Source: Druceiella hillmani
Taxonomy: Eukaryota > Arthropoda > Insecta > Lepidoptera > Hepialidae
Length of the DNA stretch: 64,000 bases
Reading direction: 5' to 3'
Assembly (NCBI GenBank): GCA_039881145.1
Contig: JAYKKI010000023.1
Coordinates: 8,613,001-8,677,000, forward strand
Shown here: positions 1 through 10,640 of the stretch, one piece after another
How the letters are laid out: each line of letters starts with the position of its first letter
How positions within the stretch are numbered: position 1 is the stretch's first letter
Notes under the pieces: model-generated
Seen by the model: the letters and a program-made list of their open reading frames with translations, nothing else
What the model was told of the DNA's origin: nothing
The model's database searches: none
Position numbers and translations under genes: made by a program

Positions 1-2445
1 AATTGACGTGTATATAATAACAAAAAGCTCGATTTTCTTTACTTATTACATATAATAATGTTACAGTAGTACATATATATTTATGAGTTTATTTGCGGTC
101 ATTTGCATTTATCTGCTATTATTATGAACATTATGTGAATTTTTCATTATTAATGCATTTTAATGACAATAAACCCATTTCCTGACAGTGAATTATTATT
201 CACGCTGTAATACATAGATGCATCACACCTTTTGGATACGGAAAATTCTAGAGACCTCTTGGAAGAACTTTTTCGTCAGTGATTAGCGTATATTCTGGTA
301 GCGAATACATTGGGTAAACTGTTCCATAAAAATAAATGAAAATATATATTGTATACATGACATAGTAAATTCTGCATTATCGTAATAGCTGAGAAAAAGT
401 GGATATGATTTGGATTATTCGAAAGAACAAACACAGATAGATGGTTAAGGAAAATGCCCGAATGCCGAGTGTGCACTTCCATAACACTTCTCAGAAGACC
501 ACAGAAGAGATGAATAGAGAACGTCTACCAATATATAGGCTGAGGTTGAAGGTTTAGAGTTCGTAACCCCCATGAACATTCCCTATAACCCTCAAAAATC
601 TAGGGGAAAACTAGGTTCTAAAATGGGCAATAAATAGACGATCATAATGATCATGGTAATAAATACTATCGATAACATTTGCATGTGACGCATCTTAATG
701 GCAACCTCCATGATATTAGAAGTTAATTGAAAAAAAAAACATGTTTAGACTCTATATATTGACTTTGATTGTACGTCATTAACAAGTATACGAAAATAAA
801 GAAAGTGTGAAGTAAAACGAATACGTAATTTTATATTAATTCATAAGAAAAGAAATCACTCCCATTATTTTTGACCTCATCTCATGACGCTCATATGATA
901 AACTTTGCAAATAACTACAGGGTTTAGGAAAGCTACAGTACTGAAAGAAAGTTCGATGTTTCCTTTTGGCCCAATACCATAATCGATACCAGCATGGATA
1001 TTGAATTGGCAAACTCATTAATAAAATTGTTGATATCTCTCTTGTTACACTTAAGTACTGACTTAAGCACTAAAGTCCTGACTGACGAAGAGATTTTGAG
1101 AGATACAGATGGAAAAGAAATAGGTCGAAAACCGATGAAGGCTCCGTTGAGAGTATTGTGCTATAGCTCTTGCATAACTATATTAAATATGTTGGCTAGT
1201 TTTTTGTTACCAGAAGGAACATACTTTCCTCAAAAGTCATATTCAATTTAAAAATAAATTAATCTAGCTATTTACATAGAGTTACGTAAAATTATATGTC
1301 TGCCTATCATAAACAATTTGACACATTTGTTGCATTCAAAATAATTTTCAAAAAGAAAATGTGAATTTTAGAAAAGTGGAAAAAATTATTATAGTCCAAA
1401 AAGTAGTGGAATCAAAAATATTTAAGAAAATCATTAAAGAATTTATTAAAATAGTGCTAAAAAATCTTTATTGTGTGGTTACATTAAATTTTAAAATTGA
1501 TGTTTGTCTCTTAAGCTGTAGTGGACTTAACAATTTAAGGAAAAGAACGTAAATTTTATTACCGTAAAGTACATTTGACCTTAGCAAATAGAATAAATTC
1601 CAAAATTACCAGAGTGCAAATATTGCTACAATATAAAAATATCTAACTAGTATGAAATAGGTCTTACACAGATAATAAAGCAAATCTATTCATTTAGAAT
1701 ATTGATATAAACGATAATATAATTTATAACATATCTTGTACTCGATGATAATACCCTTTCTTTATTAATGAAATGTTCAGTAAATACTTCCCCTTTGATA
1801 TAAATTGCTAGCAGTAAACGCGAAAAAAGTAAACAAAGAAAAACCATATTTGAAAAAGTAGCTCTTCAATATTTTCAGCTCTGATATCTCCCTTTAAAAT
1901 TTCATTATTTCCTACTGTCGCTTCACCATTTTTTCTCCATGCAATGTGCTGCGATAACCAATATAAAGCGCAACGGACACACTTGATATAATTAGTAACT
2001 AATTTGTTCGAACCCAACGCCCCGAGAAGCACGTTAAATTACATGGGCGCCCCTAGAGAAGTATATTTGATGATGTGATGTGAAACATCACGCTAAACTA
2101 ATACCATCGCTATCCCTACTCTTTCGTAGGACAGTATTTCTAATTGCTTCCACGCTTCTCCTGCTTCTTTTTTATGTGTTTTATCTGCCGGGTGGGAAAA
2201 GAAAAGCGATATGAAAAGCCTGTGACGTTCGGGGCCCAAGTCAACATTAAAATTATTAAAGGAAAGGTTCAATATTGGGGTAGTCTTAGTTATACAGGAT
2301 GTAGACCGCTGGACGGTAGTCGGTAGGCGGCAAATTTCCTGTTATCGAATTAAAAAACTAAACTGTCCGGCCGTACTTCTGAATGAGGTCGAGTTATATA
2401 AATTGTCGACATGATTTCGTATATCGGCATCGTTAGAGCCAATTG
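1..2445 (+). repeat. Segmental duplication, copy A (runs off the left edge)
   Basis: This stretch is collinear with 6040-9860 on the same strand. Matching blocks include 'ttatgagtttatttgc' (81 versus 6128), 'gtaatagctgag' with its flanks (about 381 versus 6485), the 'ttacacttaagtact' block (about 1046 versus 8507), 'gataaccaatat' (about 1953 versus 9315), and the best-kept part at 2100-2395 versus 9520-9815, which includes 'caatattggggtagt'. Identity is patchy, with many indels, so the event is old. An 85-codon open frame at 994-1251 is broken by stops in copy B, which argues against a conserved protein. Why 2.1-2.4 kb is better kept is unknown; a former promoter or exon is possible. Confidence 0.75.
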
Positions 2446-2482
2446 TTTGTCTACGGTAAAATGTGAAAACATGAATATAATA

Positions 2483-2484
<2 letters not shown>

Positions 2485-2527
<43 letters not shown>
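2485..2527. repeat. (AT)n microsatellite
   Basis: About 21 uninterrupted AT dinucleotides lie just beyond the right end of duplication copy A. Copy B has no equivalent run at its right end. Confidence 0.95.
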
Positions 2528-2530
<3 letters not shown>

Positions 2531-2904
2531 GTATTTTACCTTGAGACTACATATAAATGTAGAACGACAACAAATAATAATTATATTCTACAGATTTAAG
2601 ACGAACAAATATACATTTCCTTCTTGAGATTGATGTATTATTTTCAGCCTCGATTGTTCTGAATATCTAGACAATAATTTCAGTAATTCTTAGCCAGACT
2701 ATAGCTAGATGAATACTTTGAATAAGTAATTTTGGTTATCTAGCGTATTATGTTACCATAAGAAACAATACATAGATAGAGAGATGTACACGGATTATGC
2801 AAGCAGTCTCGGAACATAAAGTGTGTATTTCTTGCACAGAAACATATTGTTTGTGAGAACTTATTATATATTCTGATTTTTTTTCCTTTCTATGATAATA
2901 GATG
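2528..2904. other. AT-rich spacer without recognisable features
   Basis: I see no repeat or coding sequence here. The right end, 2877-2904, is a pyrimidine-rich tract that ends in 'gataatag' and could serve as a splice acceptor for the open stretch that follows. Confidence 0.4.
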
Positions 2905-3149
2905 ATGACAAACCAATGTCGAAAATATGTGACTGTAATTATGAATATGACAGAGTTTATTGTTTAGGATCTAAAGACAGCGAAAAAGAGACAAAAATTA
3001 TGAAATATTTAAAACAGATAAAGATGGAAATAAACCCGATTCGTGAACATTTAATTTTTTTACTTAAAAACTGTACACATAGGGTGAGAGATAAAATATC
3101 CGCCAACGTAGAGTTGTATTTTCTTTTTTCATTTGTTCTGCTTTTCTAA
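2892..3149 (+). CDS. Candidate isolated exon or small ORF, unknown product
   Basis: An 85-codon open frame with balanced composition: acidic start (IDDDKP), cysteines in 'KICDCNYEYDRVYC', then a Lys/Glu-rich stretch (KDSEKETKIMKYLKQIKMEI). The 5' end follows a T-rich tract ending in AG at 2904. Inside the frame 'atagg|gtgaga' at 3079-3089 matches a splice donor, so a phase-0 exon of about 179 nt (2905-3083) is possible. The 22 residues after the donor turn hydrophobic and low-complexity, as expected for intron read-through. I recognise no domain. In such AT-rich DNA a chance ORF of this size is also plausible. Confidence 0.2.
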   Translation: MIIDDDKPMSKICDCNYEYDRVYCLGSKDSEKETKIMKYLKQIKMEINPIREHLIFLLKNCTHRVRDKISANVELYFLFSFVLLF

Positions 3150-3582
3150 AATCGGAATCATTTAAAAAGAAAGTTTTTGTAAACAATCATTTCATGCGAT
3201 AAAATTAGTTTAATAGAAACGTAAAATTTATAAAATTTTGCTCCACTTTTCGTTTTTTAAAAATAATGTCAAATAAGATCCGAAAAAATTAATAGGTTTA
3301 ATTAAGCCAGTATTACAAAAATCTATCGTCAATTCTCGTGGCGTCCCCATTTAATTAAAGATATTTAGAGATTTTATTGACTAAATATAAAACAATATTT
3401 ATTTATTGAAACATAATACGATTTTAATATTATTTAAATAACTTTCCGTTTTAATAAAGTTATGTTTAAAATGAACGACATCTTTCAATCGTTTCAAAAT
3501 TCAGCTTGACTTTCAATATTTTGATTTTATATTGACAAATGCGTACAATAAACGATATATTTTCTCTTTTTAATATTAAAGA
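3150..3582. other. AT-rich spacer without recognisable features
   Basis: This stretch lies between two small open frames. It is T- and A-run rich. I see no repeat and no confident signal. If both flanking frames were exons of one gene it would be the intron, but the splice phases do not agree (see the candidate exon finding). Confidence 0.4.
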
Positions 3583-3816
3583 ATGTTTAAAAAATACAAC
3601 AGTTTTAAGGAAAATGTAGCAGTGACGCCACAAAATCAAACACCGTTGCCCATGAATCGAGTACCACTCGACCTACAGTCAACAACAAATACAAATACAA
3701 AGCCAAAGGTTTTGACGAGTACCACGCTTTCTCAATGCTCTCTTCTCGAAGCTTGTTGTCGAATATTTAATAGCTGTCTTAATTTCATCGCGAGGACATT
3801 AAGCTTTTCACCCTGA
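3583..3816 (+). CDS. Candidate small ORF or terminal exon, unknown product
   Basis: A 77-codon frame with richer codon use than its surroundings: 'VTPQNQTPLPMNRVPLDLQS', then Thr/Asn-rich, then 'CSLLEACCRIFNSC' with four cysteines. It begins after a 'ttttctctttttaatattaaag' type tract and ends at TGA 3814-3816. No signal peptide or known domain is visible. It lies in the same orientation as the open stretch at 2.9 kb. It may be a chance frame; codon periodicity and conservation would decide. Confidence 0.15.
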   Translation: MFKKYNSFKENVAVTPQNQTPLPMNRVPLDLQSTTNTNTKPKVLTSTTLSQCSLLEACCRIFNSCLNFIARTLSFSP

Positions 3817-4021
3817 TACGTTTAGACATATTCTGACAACAAATCCACGCCACGGAAAAGCATACGTTTCACCTACGTCGGTACTCGCATACTAATTATT
3901 CATGAGTTAAAACGAAATCGATATTCATTTTGTTTCTATATAATCGTATGTAATGATCGCGGTATGATGGTGGTTACTAGGAGGGGGAGAGTGCTGAATT
4001 TGGGGATGCGGACAAGAAACT

Positions 4022-4541
4022 TATCGATTTCAAAACGTAACGTTGTTTCGATGCCAATATAATGAACATGTTTGGGCAATAATCCATATTGTTCTGCAGT
4101 CTTTTTGATAACCTGTATAGATAACATATACACTAAATTGATCTCCGAAAAAAAATTCAACGTATTCAATGATAATGAAAAGTGTCACCAAAACAGTTTC
4201 GATAACGCAACGTGGGATCGATGCCAATATAATGAACATTTTTGGGCAATAATCCATATTGCTCTGCAGAGTCTTTTTGATAACCTGTATAGATAACTTA
4301 TACACTAAATTGATCTCCGAAAAAAAATTCAACGTATTCAATGATAATTAGAAGTGTCACCAAAACAGTTTCGAGAACGCAACGTGGGATCGATGCCAAT
4401 ATAATGAACATTTTTGGGTAATAATTGCTCTGCAGAGTCTTTTTGATAACCTGTATGGATAACTTATACACTAAATTGATCTCCGAAAAAAAATTCAACG
4501 TATTCAATGATAATTAAAAGTGGCACCAAATCAGTTTCCGA
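4022..4541 (+). repeat. Tandem array, about 171 bp x 3
   Basis: The anchor 'atgccaatataatgaaca' recurs at 4051, 4221 and 4393, giving periods of 170 and 172. Units carry 'ataacctgtatrgataac', 'ctaaattgatctccgaaa' and 'ttcaacgtattcaatgata'. Copies 2 and 3 are nearly identical except for a short deletion in copy 3 (about 4421-4430). The first unit is diverged at its left edge. The array creates overlapping spurious ORFs on both strands. Confidence 0.92.
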
Positions 4542-4976
4542 TACTCTTTCGTTCGCGTGTTTGCCTAGCCCAGTGCTATGTCAAGCATACTGCACTGACG
4601 TATGTTTGATTATGCATTTATGAAAATTTCTACAAAAAATACACATATCGGAAATGTTTTTAAAATTATATTAATTTTGAACAAACATTAATTACATCGT
4701 TTGTTCTTTTTACTCACGTATAAAAAATATAAAAATGTTTCCTATTTCTGATTTCACTGGACCAATGAGACAAATTAAATTTTAGATATTTAACTTAAGT
4801 AACAGAAGTTTAAAAAGAAAAATATTAAAAACCCGATTGATTACATGATCATGGATAGAAAACTGCGTTGCGTGAAGAATTGGATTGTCAGTAAGCCGTG
4901 CTGGAGTACTACCAACAAGGCAGTTAACTGAGAATGTCAAAAATTTGTTATAGATTGTTAACTAACATAACCCTAA
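4542..4976. other. AT-rich spacer without recognisable features
   Basis: I see nothing repeated or coding in this stretch. Confidence 0.4.
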
Positions 4977-4977
4977 A

Positions 4978-4991
4978 AGAAGTTTCACTTC
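4978..4991. repeat. Dyad motif GAAGTttcACTTC
   Basis: A 5-bp inverted repeat around a 3-nt spacer. The same motif or a close variant appears at 2077, 8046, 11409, 15648, 16053 and 16463. Here it is followed directly by the tail end of a reverse-oriented SINE. Confidence 0.6.
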
Positions 4992-5018
4992 ACTTATGAA
5001 CTTCTACGGGTGAGACTT

Positions 5019-5162
5019 ATTTTTTTTATTTTATTTATGTATTTTAATGTACCTGATTGATACGAGAGCAATCTCTTACAGCCAACCATAACACCAGTCT
5101 AGACCGCTCGACGGCCGGAAATTGAACCGTGGTCCCCGTGGAACCCGGGTCCTCACGTCATT
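5019..5162 (-). mobile_element. tRNA-derived SINE, reverse orientation
   Basis: Read on the minus strand, the element has a box B-like 'acggttcaat' (5121-5130), then 'ttggctgtaagagattgctc' (about 5073-5092) and an A-rich tail made of taaa units (5019-5038). The 'ggctgtaag.gattgctctc' block is shared with the SINE at 35.8 kb, which shows a family. The tRNA-like head is poorly kept (GC-rich region 5098-5155). A role as a non-autonomous retroposon mobilised by a LINE is family knowledge. Confidence 0.6.
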
Positions 5163-5868
5163 AATATGTTTTTCCTTTCAGTACAAAATTAGTTAATTTT
5201 CCAATTTCAAGATCGAATAAACTAAACGTTTGAAGAAACGAATTATACGTAATCCTCACAAAAGCATTAGATTTGTCCATGTTATAACAGAAATTAAAAT
5301 TTAAATGCTCTAAAAATATATATTTTAAATTCTTTCTCAAATTGAATTTTCTCTACTTTAAAAAGTATTATTTCATCTGGTTTGAGATATATTTGTGTTA
5401 TATTTGTAATATTACTATGTATATATACATGAGTATTGTTAATTAATTTTCTATATTCTGAAAAATCTTATTAATATACTTGCCCCATATAAAGTAGATG
5501 ATTGTGAGAGAAAAACTTTCTTTCATTCAGTTGAAAACTAAATTATATTTACAATCGAACCATTCTCCTTCAGTCTAACTCAGTCTCTTTGTCAAAACGT
5601 GTCCAGACGTTAATGTAAATTCTACCAAAACACACTAAAGCATTATTATCCTCAGCAGAGAGCTTAAAAAGTTGTCCGCTTCACCATTTTGTTGAGAATC
5701 GGTGTAGTATGTTTAACACGAGACAATGTATTTAATCTCTGTTTGAAACAGCACTTTCCGTCTCCGTATTATGATACTCCTAAGCGCCATACCTTTTCAT
5801 GCAGCTTTTAATAAGTCGCATAATTTTAATAAGGTTTATTTACATTATAATAGTAACAGAAAAATATA
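5163..5868. other. AT-rich spacer without recognisable features
   Basis: I see no coding sequence or repeat structure. It may be the copy-A counterpart of sequence downstream of copy B, but I could not align them. Confidence 0.4.
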
Positions 5869-6021
5869 ACTGAATACATTTGGCGTTCATTTTGTAGAAA
5901 TTCTTATTCACAATTAAATGAAACTGCGTGATTTAGTATTATTTCTACTTTCTTTAAGTTAAGGCAAAAAACTTAAAGAAACTAGAAATAATATATCACG
6001 TAATTTGATTTAATTGTGAAA
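5869..6021 (+). mobile_element. Foldback element, short copy
   Basis: An outer unpaired part with 'gaatacatttggcgttca' and 'ttttgtagaaattcttat' is followed by a hairpin. The left arm is 5909-5961 ('ttcacaattaaatgaaact' through 'ctttctttaagtt'), the loop is about 10 nt, and the right arm is 5971-6021, ending 'tttaattgtgaa'. A longer relative with the same unpaired part and the same arm sequence lies in inverse orientation at 61213-61538. Confidence 0.75.
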
Positions 6022-6320
6022 ATATATAAAGCTCCGAAAATAGGTAAAGCTCGTTTGCTACGTAGAACAAGTTTCACAATTTAAATAAATAAAAATAAAT
6101 GCAATTGTTAATACGTTACGTACGTATTTATGAGTTTATTTGCAGTCCTTGGCATGTATGTGCTATTATTATGGATATAACTTTTTTTTTAATATTAATG
6201 AAACATTTTGTTTATAACACTAACCATGCTACTAATTTAATTAACCTATTTCCTTATAGTGAATAATTTCTCTACGTGGAATATTAAAAAGTACAAATAT
6301 TATCACAATTTTTAAAAATG

Positions 6321-6363
6321 AAAAATCCCAGAAACCTATTTGGAAATGGTTTCTGGGGTTTTT
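6321..6363. repeat. Short hairpin inside copy B
   Basis: Arms of 16 bp ('aaaaatcccagaaacc' and 'ggtttctggggttttt') with an 11-nt loop and one mismatch. The matching place in copy A (about 239-275) does not fold this way, so the hairpin is specific to copy B. Confidence 0.7.
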
Positions 6364-7775
6364 CTTTAGCTTTTCTCGTAAGTGATTAAAACGTGTTCTG
6401 CCAGCAGTCCATTCGAATTAACTCTTTCATAATAATAATTGGAAATATATATTATATAAATTGTGTGGTAAATAATGCGTTACCGTAATAGCTGAGCGAC
6501 AGTGGATATGAACTGGATTGCTGGAATAGACGGAAGATAGATGAACTAGGAAAAATCTAGAATGCTGAATGTGCACTCACATCAGACTATGTAGAATACC
6601 ATCGAAGAGACGGATAGAAGATATCAACTAGTATATACACCAGGATTGAATGTTAAGGGTTTGGACCCATCAAAAGTGTCGAAATCTAGAGGAATGGGCA
6701 ATTAATAGGCCGTCTTAAGTGATAATGGTAATACTATAGTTAATATTTGAATTGTTTTAAAGTTATAATTCTTTGGGCATGTTATGAAAAAAATATGAGA
6801 GTGAAATTTTGCAATGCACGCGCACGATGCAACAAAGATTGGCAGTGAAAAATTGGCATGCGTGTTCACTACACGACAGTAAAAACAGTGGTTCTTAGTT
6901 CCCAAATTTATCAGAATGCAGATTATCTCTTAAAAACTTTATATCCACATTATAAGGTTGACTTCTATCCAAAACCATGTACTTCAATTTGTTTTCTCAT
7001 ACAGTAGTTCCAAGATATAATTTTTATTTCTTCTTTCTTCAATTTCTTAAGCCTTTCAGCTAATGAATTTTTTATATAAAGTTAAACCACATCGTAGCAA
7101 AGACTGAGCTCCTTATAAAACGATTTATTTAAATAAAATTTTCTTCGAATTTTCTCAAAACGGAAATTGAATAGAAATACAACTCGATCCGTTTTAAAAC
7201 CAGACTTAATTCTGAAATTTCTTAAGAATGTGTTCTTTAATTGTAGTCAATTATTTTGATATTAATTGTGATTAACTGCAATATTTTTACATTACATATA
7301 TGTTCTCTGAAGTATATAAGGTGGTAAGGTTGACACTATTCATGATAGTTATTGAGGTGTTTGTAAACACATGTTTTATATTCATACAAATCTAAGTTAT
7401 ATCTGTGCTTTTAAATAATATTTTTAATTACAATTTTGTAGTAGTCCATATGATAAAAAAGACATTAATTGTTATGAATATTCGTGATATAAATAACGCT
7501 TACAAGCTTTTTAAAATACATTTTAAGTATATTTCTCTAAGTGAGATTAAGTTTCGGAATGTATGTATTTGCATTATAAATTATAAATTATGGCTTTATA
7601 ATTTATTTACACTGAAAAAATAAATTTTAGTTTTTAAAATTTAATTATTTATTATTTTATTTCCATTCATTATTTTCGTGCTAAATACAGTCATTCTTGT
7701 ATTATAACAAAGAAGTTTAACTTCTAATACGCGTACATAAGTATACGCACACTTTTGAAGTGAAAACTTCTTTAG

Positions 7776-7895
7776 TATCGTTGTGATTTGAAAATCGATG
7801 AAACGAAAAAGCGATGAAACGAAAAAGCGACAGTATAGCATCGTTGTTATTTGAAAGTCGATGAAACGAATTGTATTCGGAATCGATGAACGAAT
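7776..7895 (+). repeat. Short nested tandem repeats, 63 bp x 2 and 16 bp x 2
   Basis: 'tcgttgtgatttgaaaatcg' at 7778 recurs with two changes at 7841. Within the first unit 'cgatgaaacgaaaaag' occurs back to back at 7796 and 7812. The array leads straight into the G-rich tract. Confidence 0.85.
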
Positions 7896-7901
7896 TATTT
7901 C

Positions 7902-7958
7902 CGGAGGAGGGGGAAGGTAGGGAGAGGTCGAGGGGGGAGGGGAAGGGGAAGGGGAGGG
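7902..7958 (+). other. GA-rich tract with G-quadruplex motif
   Basis: In AT-rich surroundings, 7932-7958 reads G6-A-G4-AA-G4-AA-G4-A-G3: five G runs with 1-2 nt loops, a strong match to the standard quadruplex pattern. Further G runs precede it (7902-7925). The opposite strand would be a C-rich i-motif candidate. Confidence 0.9.
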
Positions 7959-8045
7959 CGAATTATAAAAACTTTTCTGATTATTTTAGTTTTTATCAAA
8001 ATTAAAAATTGATATTAAACTTAAAAATTAAAATTTAAAATTTTT

Positions 8046-8060
8046 GAAGGTTTCACTTCT
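8046..8060. repeat. Dyad motif GAAGGTttcACTTC, variant
   Basis: A copy of the dispersed dyad with one inserted G, followed by 'taccacgtgtgaaatg'. It lies near the right edge of the extra block in copy B. Confidence 0.5.
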
Positions 8061-9108
8061 ACCACGTGTGAAATGCACACACGATTTTTTTATTATTACA
8101 ACCTCCATGATATTAAGCAGTACATAAGTATACGCACAATTTGTATTATTACAACCTCGATGACAACCTCCATGATATTAACCATTAATCCAAAAATCAC
8201 CATTTTTCACTCTACGTAAAAACTTTTTACGTCATGATTAGATAAACGAAAAAAAAACAAGTATGAATTAGAACTTATAAATAATTTTGTATTGGTTATA
8301 TTATTTCTGGGAAATTACTCCATCTAGTTTTAACTATTTTCGGATCTTATCACATTACCTATGTAAATAAACTTTACAATTAACTGCAACACTTAGAAAG
8401 GTCACAGTGCTGAATATGCTGTATCGAACAATAAGGTTTGTTGTTTCATACTAGACCGTTACGAAAACAAGCAAAGTCTTTAATATCATTGTTGACATCT
8501 CTGTGGTTACACTTAAGTACTTTTAAAGTAGTTTTAGGGAGAATTATATAAAACAAATAGGCCCTAACCTGTAAATCTTTATATAATTTTCCTATTAATA
8601 AATCAAATATTTATACCAGTATAATGACCAAACTTTCCTCGAAAGTCACATGCAATTGAAAATAAATTAATTTGTTTACTTAAATAGAGTTAGATAAAGT
8701 CTGCTTGAATATTTGAAATTTCAAATGGCTTGCAATTTATACAATTAAAAAAAATGTGGAATTTGTGATAGAGCAGTTGAAAAAAAAATTTAACGGTTTA
8801 TTAATATTAGTTAGAACCGCTTTGGTTTTATAATTAAAAAATATTGCTAAATATCTTTATTTTTTGTTTACACTAAATGATATTAAGATATTGATATGTT
8901 TGACTTTTGAGCTTCAGTGAAGCTTGCAAATTTAAGTAAAAAGTTTTATTGCTGTATTTTATAATATATTTAATATCAATAAATTAAATAATTTTCAAAA
9001 TAACTAGGATGCAAATATACTTACAACATAAAAATAAATAATAATATAAAGTAAGTCTATAGATAATAAAGCAATTTCATTCAGTGACACTTATAACTTA
9101 AATATCGC

Positions 9109-9168
9109 TAAATATTAATACATATTGCACTCAAAGATCATAAATATTAATAGATATTGCACTCAAAG
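9109..9168 (+). repeat. 32-bp tandem duplication
   Basis: 'taaatattaatacatattgc' at 9109 and 'taaatattaatagatattgc' at 9141, each followed by 'actcaaag'. Only one unit exists in copy A, so this arose after the segmental duplication. Confidence 0.85.
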
Positions 9169-10107
9169 GACATCCCATAACGAAACAATAAAACAAAGGA
9201 AAACTGTATTTACAAATTAACTTTCCAATATGTTCATTCGGAATATCCTACTTCTCGAATTTAATTGTTTTCCATTTTCCCTTTGTAATTTTCCGTTCCT
9301 GCAACGGGCGGGCAATAACCAATATGAAATGTAAAAGACACACTTGATGTAATTATCAGCTAATTTGTTCATACCCAACACTACCGACAAGCACATTCAG
9401 TTAGATGAGCACCCTTAGAAAAGCACCTTTATTAAAAGACGTTGAATTTTTTTTTTCCTTTTCTGTCGAGTAACAAATGTTACAACCACAGTGAAAGTAG
9501 AACATCATGCTGGACTAACACCATTCGCTATCTCTGCTCTTTCGTCGGACATTATTTTTAATTACTTCCATCCTTCTCCTGCTTCCTTTTTATGCGTTTT
9601 TCCTGCCGAGTGAAAAAAGAAAAGCTATATAAATGGCCTGCAATATCCGGTGCCCGTAACAAAGTTAAAACGGCCAACAGGAAGTGTCAATATTGGGGTA
9701 GTTTTAGTTGTAGCGGATGTGGACCTCTGGACGGTAGTCAGTAGACGGCAAGTTTCCTATTATTGAAATAAAAACAAACTGAACTGCCCGAACGTACTTC
9801 CGGACGAGGTTAGAGTTATTTGAATTATTGACGTTTTTTATGATATCGCTATTATCAGGGTATTTTTAATAGTTTACAGAAAATTTTGAAAATTGTAGGT
9901 TGTAATAATGACTAGTTGTATCGAGTGTATGAATTTTGTTTAAAACTCATGTGTAATTGTTGACATTTTCATTTAAATATTATATATCTTTTAAAGCTCT
10001 TTCTTCTTAAGCGAATACTAGTCTCGGGAGGATCATTTCTAATAGTAAATAATAAAGAAATTGTAACGAATAGGAAACGTAATAATAAAGCAAATAGCAC
10101 TTTTTAG

Positions 10108-10640
10108 GGTTCCGTCCATCAAAATGAAAAAAGAACGGAAACTTTATAGGATCGCTTGGTTGTCCGTCCGTCGGAATTTCCCGTCCGAATATCAAGGCTT
10201 TCTAAATTTTTTTAGAAACGGCTTTGGATACCAAATTCAAATTAATATCGTATATTGAGGCCTACTACCTTACATTGCTGTAAAAATATCAAGCTATTTG
10301 GTTCTCACAACAAAAAGATGTGTCTCTTTAAATATTTTTTCCCTGTTTATACCATGGTCTTACTCTCTGATTATGAAAAAAAAACATAAAGTAGGAGGTC
10401 TTATAGCATTATAACTAAAGGAAAAAGTTCAGAAATCAATGATTTCTGATTATTTCTAGAATTAAACATTTTTTTTATAAATATGGGCCTTTGAAAGATA
10501 TAGTAGACAATATATTTATGAGTTGAACAAATAAATTTGTTATGTATCATAATGGACATGCTATGTACCTTTAAATGTTTATAAATATCTAAATATGAAT
10601 GAAACCCTTTTTATTACATTCTTGTTTGACAGAGGTTTTA
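10108..10640 (+). mobile_element. Near full-length dispersed lepidopteran element
   Basis: The left end 'tagggttccgtccatcaa' is followed by 'aagaacggaaactttatagg' and 'ttgtccgtccgtc'. The right end has 'ttaaatgtttataaatatct', a decayed 'gaaaccct' and 'ttgtttgacagaggtttt'. I know this pair of ends from moth and butterfly genomes, where the canonical form has 'cggaacccttatagg' and 'gagtccgactcgcacttg'. Related left ends are at 19619 (+) and 50990 (-); related right ends are at 30295 (-) and 43680 (+). It has no coding capacity. The superfamily is not settled from the sequence. Confidence 0.65.

Larger units (their letters stand above)
6750..8160. mobile_element. Insertion or extra block in copy B, class unknown
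   Basis: Copy A runs from about 690 to 700 where copy B has about 1.4 kb extra. The block ends near a repeated 'acaacctccatgatatta' (8098-8115 and again 8163-8180, the latter matching copy A), and 'tacataagtatacgcaca' occurs twice (about 7734 and 8121). It contains a GA-rich G-quadruplex tract and small tandem repeats. No transposase-like frame is visible. It could be an insertion in B or a deletion in A. Confidence 0.5.
6040..9860 (+). repeat. Segmental duplication, copy B
   Basis: Direct paralogue of copy A (1-2445), offset about 6.05 kb at its left end and 7.42 kb at its right end. The difference is about 1.4 kb of extra sequence at roughly 6750-8160. Copy B also has a T-run insertion near 9449 and its own 32-bp tandem duplication at 9109-9168. 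The right end is the best-kept part; here 'agctatataaatggcctg' (about 9622-9639) reads as a TATA-like box where copy A has 'agcgatatgaaaagcctg'. Confidence 0.75.

Noticed and set aside
994..1251. 85-codon frame in duplication copy A
   Set aside because: The paralogous sequence in copy B keeps the first 20 or so codons by similarity but then has stops and indels, so there is no sign of selection on a protein.
2144..2326. 60-codon frame in the best-conserved part of copy A
   Set aside because: In copy B the same stretch has in-frame stops and a reading-frame shift; conservation there does not follow codons.
2892..3816. A two-exon gene joining the frames at 2.9 and 3.6 kb
   Set aside because: The donor at 3084 leaves phase 0, whereas the visible acceptor at 3580-3581 would leave one extra base before the second frame. 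No alternative site in the right phase was seen.
3936..4507. Overlapping frames on both strands with MNTLNFFSEINLVY
   Set aside because: They repeat because the underlying DNA is a 171-bp tandem array; each frame ends at the same place within the unit.
7916..7958. GA-rich tract as a telomeric or rDNA spacer repeat
   Set aside because: The units do not match the insect telomere repeat (TTAGG) and no rRNA sequence is nearby.
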